Shown here in pieces: positions 8,623 through 17,035 of a DNA stretch of 64,000 nt. Origin of the DNA: SZUA-545 sp050297855 (lineage in GTDB: Bacteria > Campylobacterota > Campylobacteria > Campylobacterales > SZUA-545); assembly GCA_050297855.1 (NCBI GenBank), contig JBNKTC010000002.1:1-64000 (forward strand), read 5' to 3'. A program made the translations under genes and the position numbers. Position 1 is the stretch's first letter. Each line of letters begins with the position of its first letter. The notes under the pieces are model-generated. The model was not told the origin of the DNA. It made no database searches and worked only from the letters and a program-made list of their open reading frames with translations.

Positions 8623-8976
8623 ATGAGCCGGATCACCATATGGCACAACCCGCGCTGTTCCAAATCACGGGAAGCGCTGAAACTGATCGAAGAGCGGGGG
8701 GAGAGCCCCGAGATCGTCAACTACCTGGAGGCAACCCCCGACGCGGCTGCGCTCAAGGCGACGCTGAAGATGCTGGGCATCGGACCAAGGGAGCTTTTGC
8801 GTACCAAGGAGACCGAATACAAGGAGCTGGGTTTGGATGATATGAGCCTGGAAGATGATGCGATTATCGACGCGATGGTAAGACACCCCAGGCTGATCGA
8901 GCGCCCCGTGGTCATTGCAGACGGCAAAGCGGTGATCGGGAGACCGCCGGAAAAGGTAGTGGAGCTTCTGGGCTAG
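8623..8976 (+). CDS. arsC: ArsC-family reductase (glutaredoxin-linked arsenate reductase type)
   Basis: A 117-residue protein opening MSRITIWHNPRCSKSREAL, with the ArsC catalytic Cys in NPRCSKSR, and the later arginines in LIERPVV and IGRPPE. These fit the R773-type ArsC family, which reduces arsenate using glutaredoxin. No arsR, arsB or acr3 gene is near, so a general thiol-reductase role is also possible. The start has a clear AGGAG site. The TAG stop shares the palindrome CTAG with the stop of the convergent methyltransferase gene. Confidence 0.87.
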   Translation: MSRITIWHNPRCSKSREALKLIEERGESPEIVNYLEATPDAAALKATLKMLGIGPRELLRTKETEYKELGLDDMSLEDDAIIDAMVRHPRLIERPVVIADGKAVIGRPPEKVVELLG

Positions 8977-9575
8977 GCTTTTTGGGCCGTCATCAAAAAG
9001 ACGGGGTACTCCCGCTCTTTTTTGAAGACGTGGGCGGTATGGAAGGCGATGTCGGTAAAACCGGCTGCCTCCAGCAGGATATGCAGCGCTTCGGGTTCGA
9101 AACCGAAGTGGTGAACCCCGGTATTGTCGTCGTGAAAGGAGCCGTCCTCCTTATAGAGATCGGCAAAGGCGATGCGGCCCCCCTCTTTTAGCAGCGTGTG
9201 AATCCGCTCGAAGAGGCGTCTGGTGTCGGGGACGTGGTGCATCACCATGGAGCTGATGACGGCGTCAAAGCGCTGCTCTATCTCCTCGGTGAGGAGGTCC
9301 ATGCAGCGTGTCGTGATCCCTTCGGCTTCTTTGGAGTCAAGGACTTCGAGCATTTTGGATGAGGTATCGACGGCGGTGATGCTATGGACACGGGGAAGGA
9401 TCTCCAGGCTCACAAGCCCGGTACCGGCGCCGAAATCGAGCAGCTCCATGGAAGGGGAGAGGGGAAGGTGTGTCGTGATCGCCTTGGCGACGTTTTCCGC
9501 CAGGATCAGGCGGGTCGGTTTGTGGTCCCACTCTTTTGCCGCGTTGTCAAAGCGGTTGGCGGAACCCTGTGCCAT
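8973..9575 (-). CDS. Class I SAM-dependent methyltransferase
   Basis: A 200-residue methyltransferase with motif I LLDFGAGTGLVSLEI, motif II acidic end AVDTSSKML, and the post-I region ISSMVMHHVPDTRRLF, all typical of small-molecule class I enzymes of the UbiE/COQ5-like type. The substrate cannot be told from the sequence. The ATG overlaps the stop of the lytic transglycosylase gene by one base (TAATG), so the pair is likely co-transcribed. Confidence 0.85.
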   Translation of the reverse strand: MAQGSANRFDNAAKEWDHKPTRLILAENVAKAITTHLPLSPSMELLDFGAGTGLVSLEILPRVHSITAVDTSSKMLEVLDSKEAEGITTRCMDLLTEEIEQRFDAVISSMVMHHVPDTRRLFERIHTLLKEGGRIAFADLYKEDGSFHDDNTGVHHFGFEPEALHILLEAAGFTDIAFHTAHVFKKEREYPVFLMTAQKA

Positions 9576-10096
9576 TACTTCAGGACTCCCTGTTTGACAA
9601 GCTTTTGGACGTAGCGGAGGTTCTTTTTGACCCGTTTGTAGTATTTCCAGTTGCTGAGACCGCCGTTGTAGCCGCTGACGGCGCTGTAGTAGGTCTTGCG
9701 GTAGTCGTTAAGCCATTTCATATAGTAGGCTGCGATGGTCGCGGAGAATTTGATATCGCTGATCAGTTTGTTGACGATCTTAAAATCACTTAGGTCATTG
9801 ACCCATGCCAGCTCTTTATAGGTCCGTGCCATAAAACGTGCCGTGCTCGCCTGGATCTGCATCGCCCCCAGGGAGGCTTTGGTCACGGAGGTCCCTTTTT
9901 TGAAATCCCCGATCATATCCCGCCCTGCCGAACTTTCGGTCAGGCAGATCGCACTGAGGGTGTTTTCATAGGTCTCGCCGTTTTTGTCGGGTATCGTTCG
10001 CGCCACGTCACGGATCGCCTGGATGGTATCGATCTGCTTCTGGCTTAGTGCGAACAGTGTACTGGTAATAAAGGATAAGGCCACCATAAATCTCAT
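9575..10096 (-). CDS. Exported lytic transglycosylase (SLT/lysozyme-like domain)
   Basis: A 173-residue exported protein: signal peptide (about 1-17), then a lysozyme-like domain with catalytic Glu in AICLTESSAGRD, SLGAMQIQASTA and AVSGYNGGLSNW. These are the standard SLT-family motifs for cleaving the MurNAc-GlcNAc bond in peptidoglycan and making a 1,6-anhydro product. The domain fills the protein, so it is a minimal enzyme. It precedes the methyltransferase gene on the same strand. Confidence 0.88.
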   Translation of the reverse strand: MRFMVALSFITSTLFALSQKQIDTIQAIRDVARTIPDKNGETYENTLSAICLTESSAGRDMIGDFKKGTSVTKASLGAMQIQASTARFMARTYKELAWVNDLSDFKIVNKLISDIKFSATIAAYYMKWLNDYRKTYYSAVSGYNGGLSNWKYYKRVKKNLRYVQKLVKQGVLK

Positions 10097-10280
10097 TCTA
10101 TATCAACTCGCTCGTGTGGAAATGTAATGCTTGGAAATTTTTTGCGGATGATACCTAAAAGGGGGTGGGAAAGGGATAAGAATTTAGCGATAGTTTAAAA
10201 ATTAAGCCACATTTTAGTCACTTTGTGTTGACTTTGTAATCGTACCACACTTTTTTTAAAACTATATAACAATTTGGTAG

Positions 10281-10286
10281 TATAAT
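10281..10286 (+). promoter_or_regulatory. -10 element (TATAAT) for the HD-GYP gene
   Basis: A perfect TATAAT lies 46 bases before the ATG at 10332, in a very AT-rich 235-bp gap. No well-placed -35 hexamer is obvious, as is common in Campylobacterota. Confidence 0.55.
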
Positions 10287-10331
10287 CATATTAAGATTAA
10301 AAATGACCCTAGTTTGTATTGAGAATATATT

Positions 10332-11378
10332 ATGAGACGTAAAATCAGAATCAGCGAGGCGGATGTCAAAGTCACGGAGGGGAGCCTGGAGTCCCGCCAT
10401 ATCGACGAGATCCGTAAGGATATCCACGACACTCCCGAATATGAAGGGCTGCCCCTGCGGGTTCTGCGCAGTAACTCGACGGTGATGTTCGACATCTTCG
10501 TCAAGGCCTTTGACGGGTTTAAAAAAGTAGCCCAGAAGTCGACGACCGTGACCGACAAACTGATCGACAAGCTTACCGAAAACAAAATCGATACGATCTA
10601 CACCCCCTATGAGCAGAAAAACAGCCTCTATGAGTACGTGGAGAACAACCTCGATACGATCATCTACGACACGGGGGTGACACAAGAGCAGAAGTCGGAG
10701 GTGATCTACTCCACCGCCACCGATATCGCCGAAGCGCTCTTCTCCAGTCCGATCACGTCCGGTTCCATCCAGCGGACCCGGGGCATCATCCGCCCGATGC
10801 TCGACAGCATCCTTTCGGACAATACGACCATCGATTCACTGATCGCGGTCTCGTCGTACGACTACTACACCTACACCCATTCGGTGGACGTTTCGGTCTA
10901 TGCCCTGGGGATCGGACGCGAACTCGATCTCTTCCCCACGACGCTTAACCTCCTGGGTGAGGCGGCGATCCTGCACGACATCGGCAAAAGCCAGGTGGAT
11001 ATCGGCATCGTCAACAAACCGGGGCGCCTGAGTGCCGAAGAGTTCGACCAGATGAAGCTGCACCCCGTATACGGTTACCAGCTGTTGATGGAACACGGGG
11101 TCAAAAACCCCGCCATCCTTTCAGGGGTACGCGACCACCATGAAAAACTCAATGCCACGGGATACCCCCACGGACTGAAGAACGAGGATATCAGCAAGTT
11201 CGCCCGTATCATCGCCATTGCCGATATCTTTAACGCCCTGACGACCCGCCGCTCCTATAAGCCCGCCCTTTCGACCTTCGAAGCGCTCAAGATCATGAAA
11301 CACGACATGGAGGGCGAACTGGATGCCGACCTGCTCAAACGCTTTATCTATATGATGTCCGAAAAGAGAGACAACTGA
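10332..11378 (+). CDS. HD-GYP domain cyclic-di-GMP phosphodiesterase
   Basis: A 348-residue protein. The N-terminal 130 residues form a helical domain I do not recognise. The rest is an HD-GYP domain: ILHDIGKSQVDIG, LHPVYGYQLL, DHHEKLNATGYPHGL and ADIFNALTTRRSY. The metal-binding His/Asp residues and the GYP loop are all there, so it probably hydrolyses cyclic-di-GMP. No receiver domain or membrane segment is seen. Its TGA stop overlaps the CTG at which the topoisomerase gene seems to start, so the two are likely one transcript. Confidence 0.9.
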   Translation: MRRKIRISEADVKVTEGSLESRHIDEIRKDIHDTPEYEGLPLRVLRSNSTVMFDIFVKAFDGFKKVAQKSTTVTDKLIDKLTENKIDTIYTPYEQKNSLYEYVENNLDTIIYDTGVTQEQKSEVIYSTATDIAEALFSSPITSGSIQRTRGIIRPMLDSILSDNTTIDSLIAVSSYDYYTYTHSVDVSVYALGIGRELDLFPTTLNLLGEAAILHDIGKSQVDIGIVNKPGRLSAEEFDQMKLHPVYGYQLLMEHGVKNPAILSGVRDHHEKLNATGYPHGLKNEDISKFARIIAIADIFNALTTRRSYKPALSTFEALKIMKHDMEGELDADLLKRFIYMMSEKRDN

Positions 11379-13846
11379 AACAGCTGATCACAACCGAAAA
11401 ACCGAGTGTCGCCAAGGAGTTTGCCAAGGCGCTGGGAGCACGCTACGTCAAAGTCGGCGAGGGGGCGGGCTACTACGAGCATCCAAAGTACCTAATCGCC
11501 AACTTCTACGGCCATATGACCCGGTTGAAAAACCCCGACGAGTACCGTCCGGAGTGGAAACGGTGGGAGGCGAAGCTGCTGCAGCCCGAGAGTTTTGAGA
11601 AGGTGCTTATCGACGAGAAACGTGAGCAGACAGAGCTGATCATCTCCCTGATCAACAAAGCGGAGGTAACCACCCTCATCAATGCCGGGGATGCCGGGCG
11701 CGAAGGGGAGGGGATCCAGAGGGACCTCTACGAGATCGCTTTTGAAAAAGCGGGAAGGCGCAAACCGGTCTACCGCTTCTGGACATCGGACGTCCTGAGC
11801 AAGGCGGTGATCTTACAGGAGCTGGCGGAGCTGAAGGAAGGGACTCTCTTTGACTCCCTGTACGCCGCCTATCTTGCCAGGGAGCGTTCGGACTGGCTGG
11901 TCGGCTTTAACGCCACCCGTGCCTATACCGCACTCTACGCCAAGGGGGGCAAGCCTCTCTCCATCGGCCGGGTCCAGACGCCGGTGCTGGCACTGATCGT
12001 TCGACGTGAGGAGGAGATCGAGCAGTTCACTCCCCGGCCCTTTTGGAACGTGACCGCAGCGGGGGAGGGGATCGAGGCGAAGATGATCGCCCCGGAGCAT
12101 GATGACGGTGACCGGTTCGCCTTCTGGGACGAAGCGGATGCAGAGAGAGCCGTTGCCGACTGCAGCAAAAAGGCATTTACCGTGACAAAACTGGAGAAGA
12201 AGAGCAAACGGGAGTATCCGCCCAAACTTTTCTCCATGCCGCTGTTGCAGCAGTACTGCAACAAAGCTTTCGGCTGGGCACCGGAAGCGACCCTCGAACT
12301 GGCCCAGGGCCTATATGAAAAGCGCTTCACCACCTACCCCCGGACCGACAGCGCCTACCTGGGCAACGCCCAGAAAGAGGACCGCCTTATCGCGGCGCGT
12401 GCCGGAGCCGCAGCACCGCTTTTCGGTCTCGAAGCGGCCGCGGAGGCGATGCTGCCCGTGGCTGAGACCGGGACCCGGATCTTTAACGAAAAGAAGCTGA
12501 CCGATCACCACGCTATCATCCCATCGGACCTGGCCGACACGTCGTGCCGTTTTGACGCACTGAGCCGGGAGGAGAAGCAGCTTTTTGAGACCATAGCACG
12601 CCGTTTTATCATGGCCTTCCTGCCGCCGGCCGTGATCGACGAGAGCGAAGCGGAGCTGGCATGCGGAACGTGCCGGTTTGTCGCCCGCGCGTCCGCCCAC
12701 CGGGAACTGGGGTGGAAAGCCTTCGAGTCCGGGGAGGTAAAAAATGCCGTACTGGCGCTGGAAGAGGGGGAGAGCCTGCATCTTGATGTGGGGATAAAAG
12801 CCTTTACGACGTCTCCCCCTTCGCGTTTTACCCAGGGTGACATCATCAACGCCATGACCAACGCCCACCGCTATGTCAAAGGGACGGTCTCCAAGGAGAT
12901 GGCCGAGGTGCTGCGCCGGGCCGAAGGGATCGGAACGGGCGCAACGCGGGACAAGTTCGTACCGCTGCTTGAGGCCAGGGGCTACGTGGCGATCGAGAAC
13001 AACATCATCATCCCCCAGCCCAGGGGTCGGGAGCTGATCCGGCTCCTGGGGGAGCAGGCTATCACCGATTTTGCCTATACGGCGCTGCACGAGTATGAGC
13101 TGCAGCAGATCGAACGGGGAGAGTCTGCGGACGGTATCGAGGCCTTTTTGGAGAAGAGTCTGGCCGATACGAAGGAGCTGATCCGTCACGCCAAAGCCCA
13201 TGAGGGGGAAATTGCAAAGGGGGTGCTGAGCGAGCGCGAAGGGGCAGCGGCCATACCGCCGAATGCAAAGATCGTGGGCAAATGCCCCGAGTGCGCCAAA
13301 GAGGTGGTGGCAGGCCCCCAGAACTACTACTGTATCGGGAGAAAATCGGGCTGCCGTTTCGTGGTATGGTACGACGGCCTGGCGATGCTTGGCCATAAAA
13401 AGATAAGCGAGAGTGAGATCAAAAAGCTGCTCAAGAACAAGCCGACGACGATGAAGCTCAAAAAGCAGGACGGCCGGGTCTTCGAGGCGGCGGCTTCCCT
13501 GGAGAAGAACGGTGAGAAGTGGCGGGTCAAGATCGATTTTGACGCCGGCCTCAAGGCCGAGACCCTGGGCCGCTGCCCCCTGTGCGAGGCGGAAGTGATC
13601 GAGTCGCCCAAAGCCTACGGCTGTTCGCGCTGGCGCGAAGGGTGCGGGTTTAAGATATGGAAAGACGCCCTGGTCCGCCTGGGTGGCAAAAAGATCACCA
13701 AGACCGCTGCCAAACGACTTCTGTCAAAAGGGGAGGATGTGGTCACGCTAAAACGCAAAAACGGTAAAGAGGATGATTTTTTTGTTACTTTGGATGAGAA
13801 TTATGGGATTCGGGTCGATTTTGATACGAAAGTGAAGCAGAAATAA
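11375..13846 (+). CDS. topB: Type IA DNA topoisomerase (topoisomerase III-like), apparent CTG start
   Basis: The reading frame is open upstream of the first ATG (11516), and codons from 11375 encode LKQLITTEKPSVAKEFAKAL, the normal TopB opening with the catalytic TOPRIM Glu. No ATG, GTG or TTG lies in frame before 11516, so CTG 11375 is taken as start, with GAGAG about 6 bases upstream; this gives 823 residues. Other marks: TOPRIM GDAGREGEG (a DAG form of DxD that I recall from some TopB proteins), the active-site Tyr in TTYPRTDS, and two C-terminal zinc-ribbon-like repeats (CPEC...C...C, about 640-680, and CPLC...C...C, about 730-770). It relaxes or decatenates DNA by single-strand passage. 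Confidence 0.88.
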   Translation: MKQLITTEKPSVAKEFAKALGARYVKVGEGAGYYEHPKYLIANFYGHMTRLKNPDEYRPEWKRWEAKLLQPESFEKVLIDEKREQTELIISLINKAEVTTLINAGDAGREGEGIQRDLYEIAFEKAGRRKPVYRFWTSDVLSKAVILQELAELKEGTLFDSLYAAYLARERSDWLVGFNATRAYTALYAKGGKPLSIGRVQTPVLALIVRREEEIEQFTPRPFWNVTAAGEGIEAKMIAPEHDDGDRFAFWDEADAERAVADCSKKAFTVTKLEKKSKREYPPKLFSMPLLQQYCNKAFGWAPEATLELAQGLYEKRFTTYPRTDSAYLGNAQKEDRLIAARAGAAAPLFGLEAAAEAMLPVAETGTRIFNEKKLTDHHAIIPSDLADTSCRFDALSREEKQLFETIARRFIMAFLPPAVIDESEAELACGTCRFVARASAHRELGWKAFESGEVKNAVLALEEGESLHLDVGIKAFTTSPPSRFTQGDIINAMTNAHRYVKGTVSKEMAEVLRRAEGIGTGATRDKFVPLLEARGYVAIENNIIIPQPRGRELIRLLGEQAITDFAYTALHEYELQQIERGESADGIEAFLEKSLADTKELIRHAKAHEGEIAKGVLSEREGAAAIPPNAKIVGKCPECAKEVVAGPQNYYCIGRKSGCRFVVWYDGLAMLGHKKISESEIKKLLKNKPTTMKLKKQDGRVFEAAASLEKNGEKWRVKIDFDAGLKAETLGRCPLCEAEVIESPKAYGCSRWREGCGFKIWKDALVRLGGKKITKTAAKRLLSKGEDVVTLKRKNGKEDDFFVTLDENYGIRVDFDTKVKQK

Positions 13847-13902
13847 ATTAGATATAAAAAAAAATTCGATATATTAAGTAATATTATCGTGTAAGGTCAG
13901 GG

Positions 13903-16023
13903 ATGTTAATCAAACAGCAGAAGGTTCTCAAGTCGACGGGTACGCCCCTTTGTATGTCCTCGTACGACGGAGAGCTCTATATGATTGACAGCTCCTACAT
14001 CTTCTACCGGCTGGATAAGAAAAACTTCTCCGTGACCGAAGCCAAACGGATCAACGCCAAAAACAAACCCCACCACAACTTTTACCGTGGCTTTTCCGCC
14101 GCGGGACACTATCTCGCCATCACCCTGGCGGGCAAACATGCTGTCTTTTTGCTGGATGTAAAGGACGGGCTGAAAAACATCGGGATCTCCAAGTGGCATG
14201 CCGCGGAAGTGGAGTCAAGCCATATCTGCCGCCACCGCCGCTTCTTCCTCTCCGGCGCCCAGGACGGGAAAGTCTATATCTATGACCTGGAAGGGGTCAA
14301 TATGATCGGCTCCCTTCCCCAAAAACCCGACTATATCGCCGCCATCAGCGTCGGTCATGAGAAGAACCTCGTGGCGACCGCCTGTTTTGACCGGACCATC
14401 AGTGTCTACGATATCGACAAAAATATCGAAGTGGTCCGATTTAAAACCGACGAAGTGGCCCAAAACGTCCTCTTCTCCGAAGATGACGCCTTTCTTTTTG
14501 CCGCCTGCCGCGACGGCAAAGGGATCGTCTTCGATATCAAAAATGAGACCAGTATCAGCGTACGGGAGTATTTCCAGGAGTGGCCCATCGCCATGACCTA
14601 CAGTAAGGACAAACGCCACGCTATCGTCGGAACGCGTGACGGCTATCTCCATGCCATCGACCTGAAGCATAATCACGAACGGTTCAAAATACGGGTCCGG
14701 GAGATCGGGATCTCCAATCTCTACCTGGACGAGGAGTATCTCTACGTCTCCTTTGTCGACGGGCTGACAGAGATCTACGACCTGAACAAAGGGGAGGAGG
14801 CGATCAAGAACTATATCCTCCAGCAGGATTATGAAAAAGCCAGAGAGGAGCTGAACCAAAACAGCATGCTCTATCTCCACCCGGTGATCGCCATGTTCGA
14901 CAAGGCGTGGGAAGATGCCATTGAAGCGGTCAAAAAAGCGCTGCTTAACGACGACCTGATGCTCGCCAGTAAGATCGCTTCGCCGTTTCTTTTCGACATC
15001 AGCAAAAAAGAGGCGTTCCACACCCTGATGGCCGACCTGGAGTACGTGATGGAGTTCAAAGAGGCGTTCGACCGCAAGGATTACACCCTGGCGTATGAAC
15101 TGGCGGATAAAGAACCGCTGCTTAAAAACTACCCGATCTACGACCAGATGGAAGCGCAGTGGGCCAAGATCGTCACGGCGATCAAGACCCTGCTCCAAAG
15201 CGATCCCGAAAGCAACAGCGGGAAGTGCCAGGCGCTGCTCAGACCTTTTATGGGGATCCCGGCCAAGCGGAAGACCGCCAAGGATATCCTGGATAACGCC
15301 CCGGTCTACATCGAGGCGGAAAACGCTGTGGCGGTGAAGGACTTCAAGGAGTACTACCGCCTGGTCAAGATGCGCCCCTTCCTTAAAGACACGCCGATGT
15401 ACAAGAAGCTCGAAGCCCTGTCGCTGCGCGTTCTGGAGAAGATCAATGAACTGCTGCGCAACGAACAGTATGCCGAAGTGGTGAAACTGGCAAAAGGCAG
15501 CCTGCACTTTACCCCGATCGAAGCCCAATTGAAAGAGATCATGCAGGAGGTGACGGTCCGGCTCAAATTTATTGCCGCCATCAAAGCAGACGACCTGCGT
15601 ACGGTCTACGAAGTACTGGGCCAGTACGACGCATTCTCCTACCTCAAGGAGTTTACTGTTGTGGACGAGGCGTTTAAGAAGATGGTGCGTGAAGCGATGA
15701 AGCAGGCCTTCAAAGGCAACAGCATGGAGGTCTACTCTATGCTCAACTTCTATTTCGACATCCCCTACCGCCTGGACAAAGCGGCCCAGGTGATGAAGAT
15801 CTCATTCCTTAACGAGATGGTGGATAACAAAGACGGGGATGAGGTCAACTGGGCCGTGACCTTTAAGAAATATATCGAGCTCTACTCCAAGGATGCGGAG
15901 CTGAAGCAGATCGCGGCGCAGGTCGAACAGAGTGCAGTTTTGGAAGATCTCGAACCCAATATGGGCGGCGAACTTGATTACCGGGGCAAAGAGATCCCCT
16001 CCTCGATCATCGAATACAGTTGA
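13903..16023 (+). CDS. Seven-bladed WD40-like beta-propeller plus alpha-solenoid protein
   Basis: A 706-residue cytoplasmic protein without signal peptide. Residues about 14-296 contain seven repeats ending in strands such as VYIYDLEG, ISVYDIDK, GIVFDIKN, LHAIDLKH and TEIYDLNK, at steps of about 30-45 residues: one complete seven-bladed propeller. From about 297 to 690 it is all helix, with repeated patterns (QQDYEKAREEL, NEQYAEVVKLAK) of an alpha-solenoid. I know of no assigned function in bacteria; propeller plus solenoid is a scaffold form seen in eukaryotic coat and intraflagellar transport proteins. It starts at ATG 13903 behind AAGG, 56 bases after topB, and ends directly against ferrochelatase. 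Confidence 0.82.
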   Translation: MLIKQQKVLKSTGTPLCMSSYDGELYMIDSSYIFYRLDKKNFSVTEAKRINAKNKPHHNFYRGFSAAGHYLAITLAGKHAVFLLDVKDGLKNIGISKWHAAEVESSHICRHRRFFLSGAQDGKVYIYDLEGVNMIGSLPQKPDYIAAISVGHEKNLVATACFDRTISVYDIDKNIEVVRFKTDEVAQNVLFSEDDAFLFAACRDGKGIVFDIKNETSISVREYFQEWPIAMTYSKDKRHAIVGTRDGYLHAIDLKHNHERFKIRVREIGISNLYLDEEYLYVSFVDGLTEIYDLNKGEEAIKNYILQQDYEKAREELNQNSMLYLHPVIAMFDKAWEDAIEAVKKALLNDDLMLASKIASPFLFDISKKEAFHTLMADLEYVMEFKEAFDRKDYTLAYELADKEPLLKNYPIYDQMEAQWAKIVTAIKTLLQSDPESNSGKCQALLRPFMGIPAKRKTAKDILDNAPVYIEAENAVAVKDFKEYYRLVKMRPFLKDTPMYKKLEALSLRVLEKINELLRNEQYAEVVKLAKGSLHFTPIEAQLKEIMQEVTVRLKFIAAIKADDLRTVYEVLGQYDAFSYLKEFTVVDEAFKKMVREAMKQAFKGNSMEVYSMLNFYFDIPYRLDKAAQVMKISFLNEMVDNKDGDEVNWAVTFKKYIELYSKDAELKQIAAQVEQSAVLEDLEPNMGGELDYRGKEIPSSIIEYS

Positions 16024-16977
16024 TCAGCCTGCTGAGGGCATGCTCCGGTAGATGGCGTTCAGCGTCTCGACGAAGCGGTCGCTGTCGTTGGGACAGCCGC
16101 AGACCCGGTATCGCTCAAAACCGTGCTTTTCGGCAAACTCCCGGTACTCGATCCCCAGTTCAAAATCGGTCTCCGAGTTGTCGATCGTAAACGAGAGCGG
16201 AACGATCAGCACCCTTTTGTTCTCCATCGACTCCAGCACCGATTCCAGTGACGGTTCCAGCCATTTGACAGGTCCCAGTTTGGACTGGTATGCGATGTGG
16301 GCGTTTTTAAAACGGATCCCTGCGGCTTCAAGGGCTTCCAGCAGGATCGCCGCATGGTCGTTTACCTCGCGTTCGTACGGATCGCCGCGGTCTATGACCT
16401 TCTGGGGCAGGGAGTGGGCGGAGAAGACCAGGTCGTAATCCTCCGCACGCTCTCCCGCCAGCCCTTCGACGATCTTCTCTACCAGGGTATCCGTATAGAG
16501 GGGGTTGTCGTAAAAGCGCTCGATAGTATGAAGGGCGGGGGTGTATGCCAGATGCGCCAGTTCGGTCTCGATCTCCTCGAGGGAGGAGCGGGTCGTAGTG
16601 GTAGAGTACTGGGGGTAGAGGGGGATCAAGAAGAGCTCGTCGACTCCCTTTTCCTGCAGCTGCCGCAGCTCTTCGCGTGCCCGCGGCGGGGTGTAGCGCA
16701 TGATAAAGCGGACATCACACTCGGGCAGTACCGCCTGCAGCTTGGCTACCAACCGTTTTGTATGCCCGACGATGGGTGAACCGCCGCCGATCCGGGCGTA
16801 GTTCTCTTTGGCCGCGTTCAGCCGGGAACGGGTGATCAGAAACGCGACCAGTTTTCGGATAGGGTTTGGGATGTTCAGGATGTTTCGGTCGTTAAACATA
16901 TTGGTCAAAAAGATCTTGATCTCGTCCGGGTTGGACGCCCCGCCCATGTTCAGCAGGATAACGGCTTTTTTGCTCAT
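16024..16977 (-). CDS. hemH: Ferrochelatase
   Basis: A 317-residue enzyme that inserts ferrous iron into the porphyrin ring at the end of heme synthesis. It opens MSKKAVILLNMGGASNPDEI and carries the conserved FSAHSLPQKVIDRGDPY (active-site His), LFLIPLYPQYSTTT, YQSKLGPVKWLEPS and the C-terminal Glu segment IDNSETDFEL. It has its own TATAAT at 17003. The stop abuts the stop of the propeller protein (TGATCA, both stops in one palindrome). Heme demand in this window includes the globin-type sensor at 4.4 kb. Confidence 0.95.
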   Translation of the reverse strand: MSKKAVILLNMGGASNPDEIKIFLTNMFNDRNILNIPNPIRKLVAFLITRSRLNAAKENYARIGGGSPIVGHTKRLVAKLQAVLPECDVRFIMRYTPPRAREELRQLQEKGVDELFLIPLYPQYSTTTTRSSLEEIETELAHLAYTPALHTIERFYDNPLYTDTLVEKIVEGLAGERAEDYDLVFSAHSLPQKVIDRGDPYEREVNDHAAILLEALEAAGIRFKNAHIAYQSKLGPVKWLEPSLESVLESMENKRVLIVPLSFTIDNSETDFELGIEYREFAEKHGFERYRVCGCPNDSDRFVETLNAIYRSMPSAG

Positions 16978-17002
16978 GGTCCACTCGCTCTTTTTTGACG
17001 CG

Positions 17003-17008
17003 ATTATA
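17003..17008 (-). promoter_or_regulatory. -10 element (TATAAT) for hemH
   Basis: The minus strand reads CGTACTATAATCGCG, 26 bases before the hemH start codon. No Fur-type dyad is seen beside it. Confidence 0.55.
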
Positions 17009-17035
17009 GTACGAAATGTCTGAATCGTACAGCCG

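Noticed and set aside
11690..11720. DAG instead of DxD in the TOPRIM of the topoisomerase as a sign of inactivity
   Set aside because: I recall the same DAGREGE form in a subgroup of active-looking TopB proteins, and the active Tyr and other motifs are intact.
11516..13846. ATG 11516 as the topoisomerase start
   Set aside because: It would remove the first 47 residues, including the conserved EKPSVAK segment with the catalytic Glu.
14215..15528. Long minus-strand open frame (437 codons) opposite the propeller-solenoid gene
   Set aside because: Its protein has no recognisable domain and mirrors the codon pattern of the true gene. The same holds for 4401-5585, 12311-13396, 50492-51643 and 62085-63293 on the minus strand.
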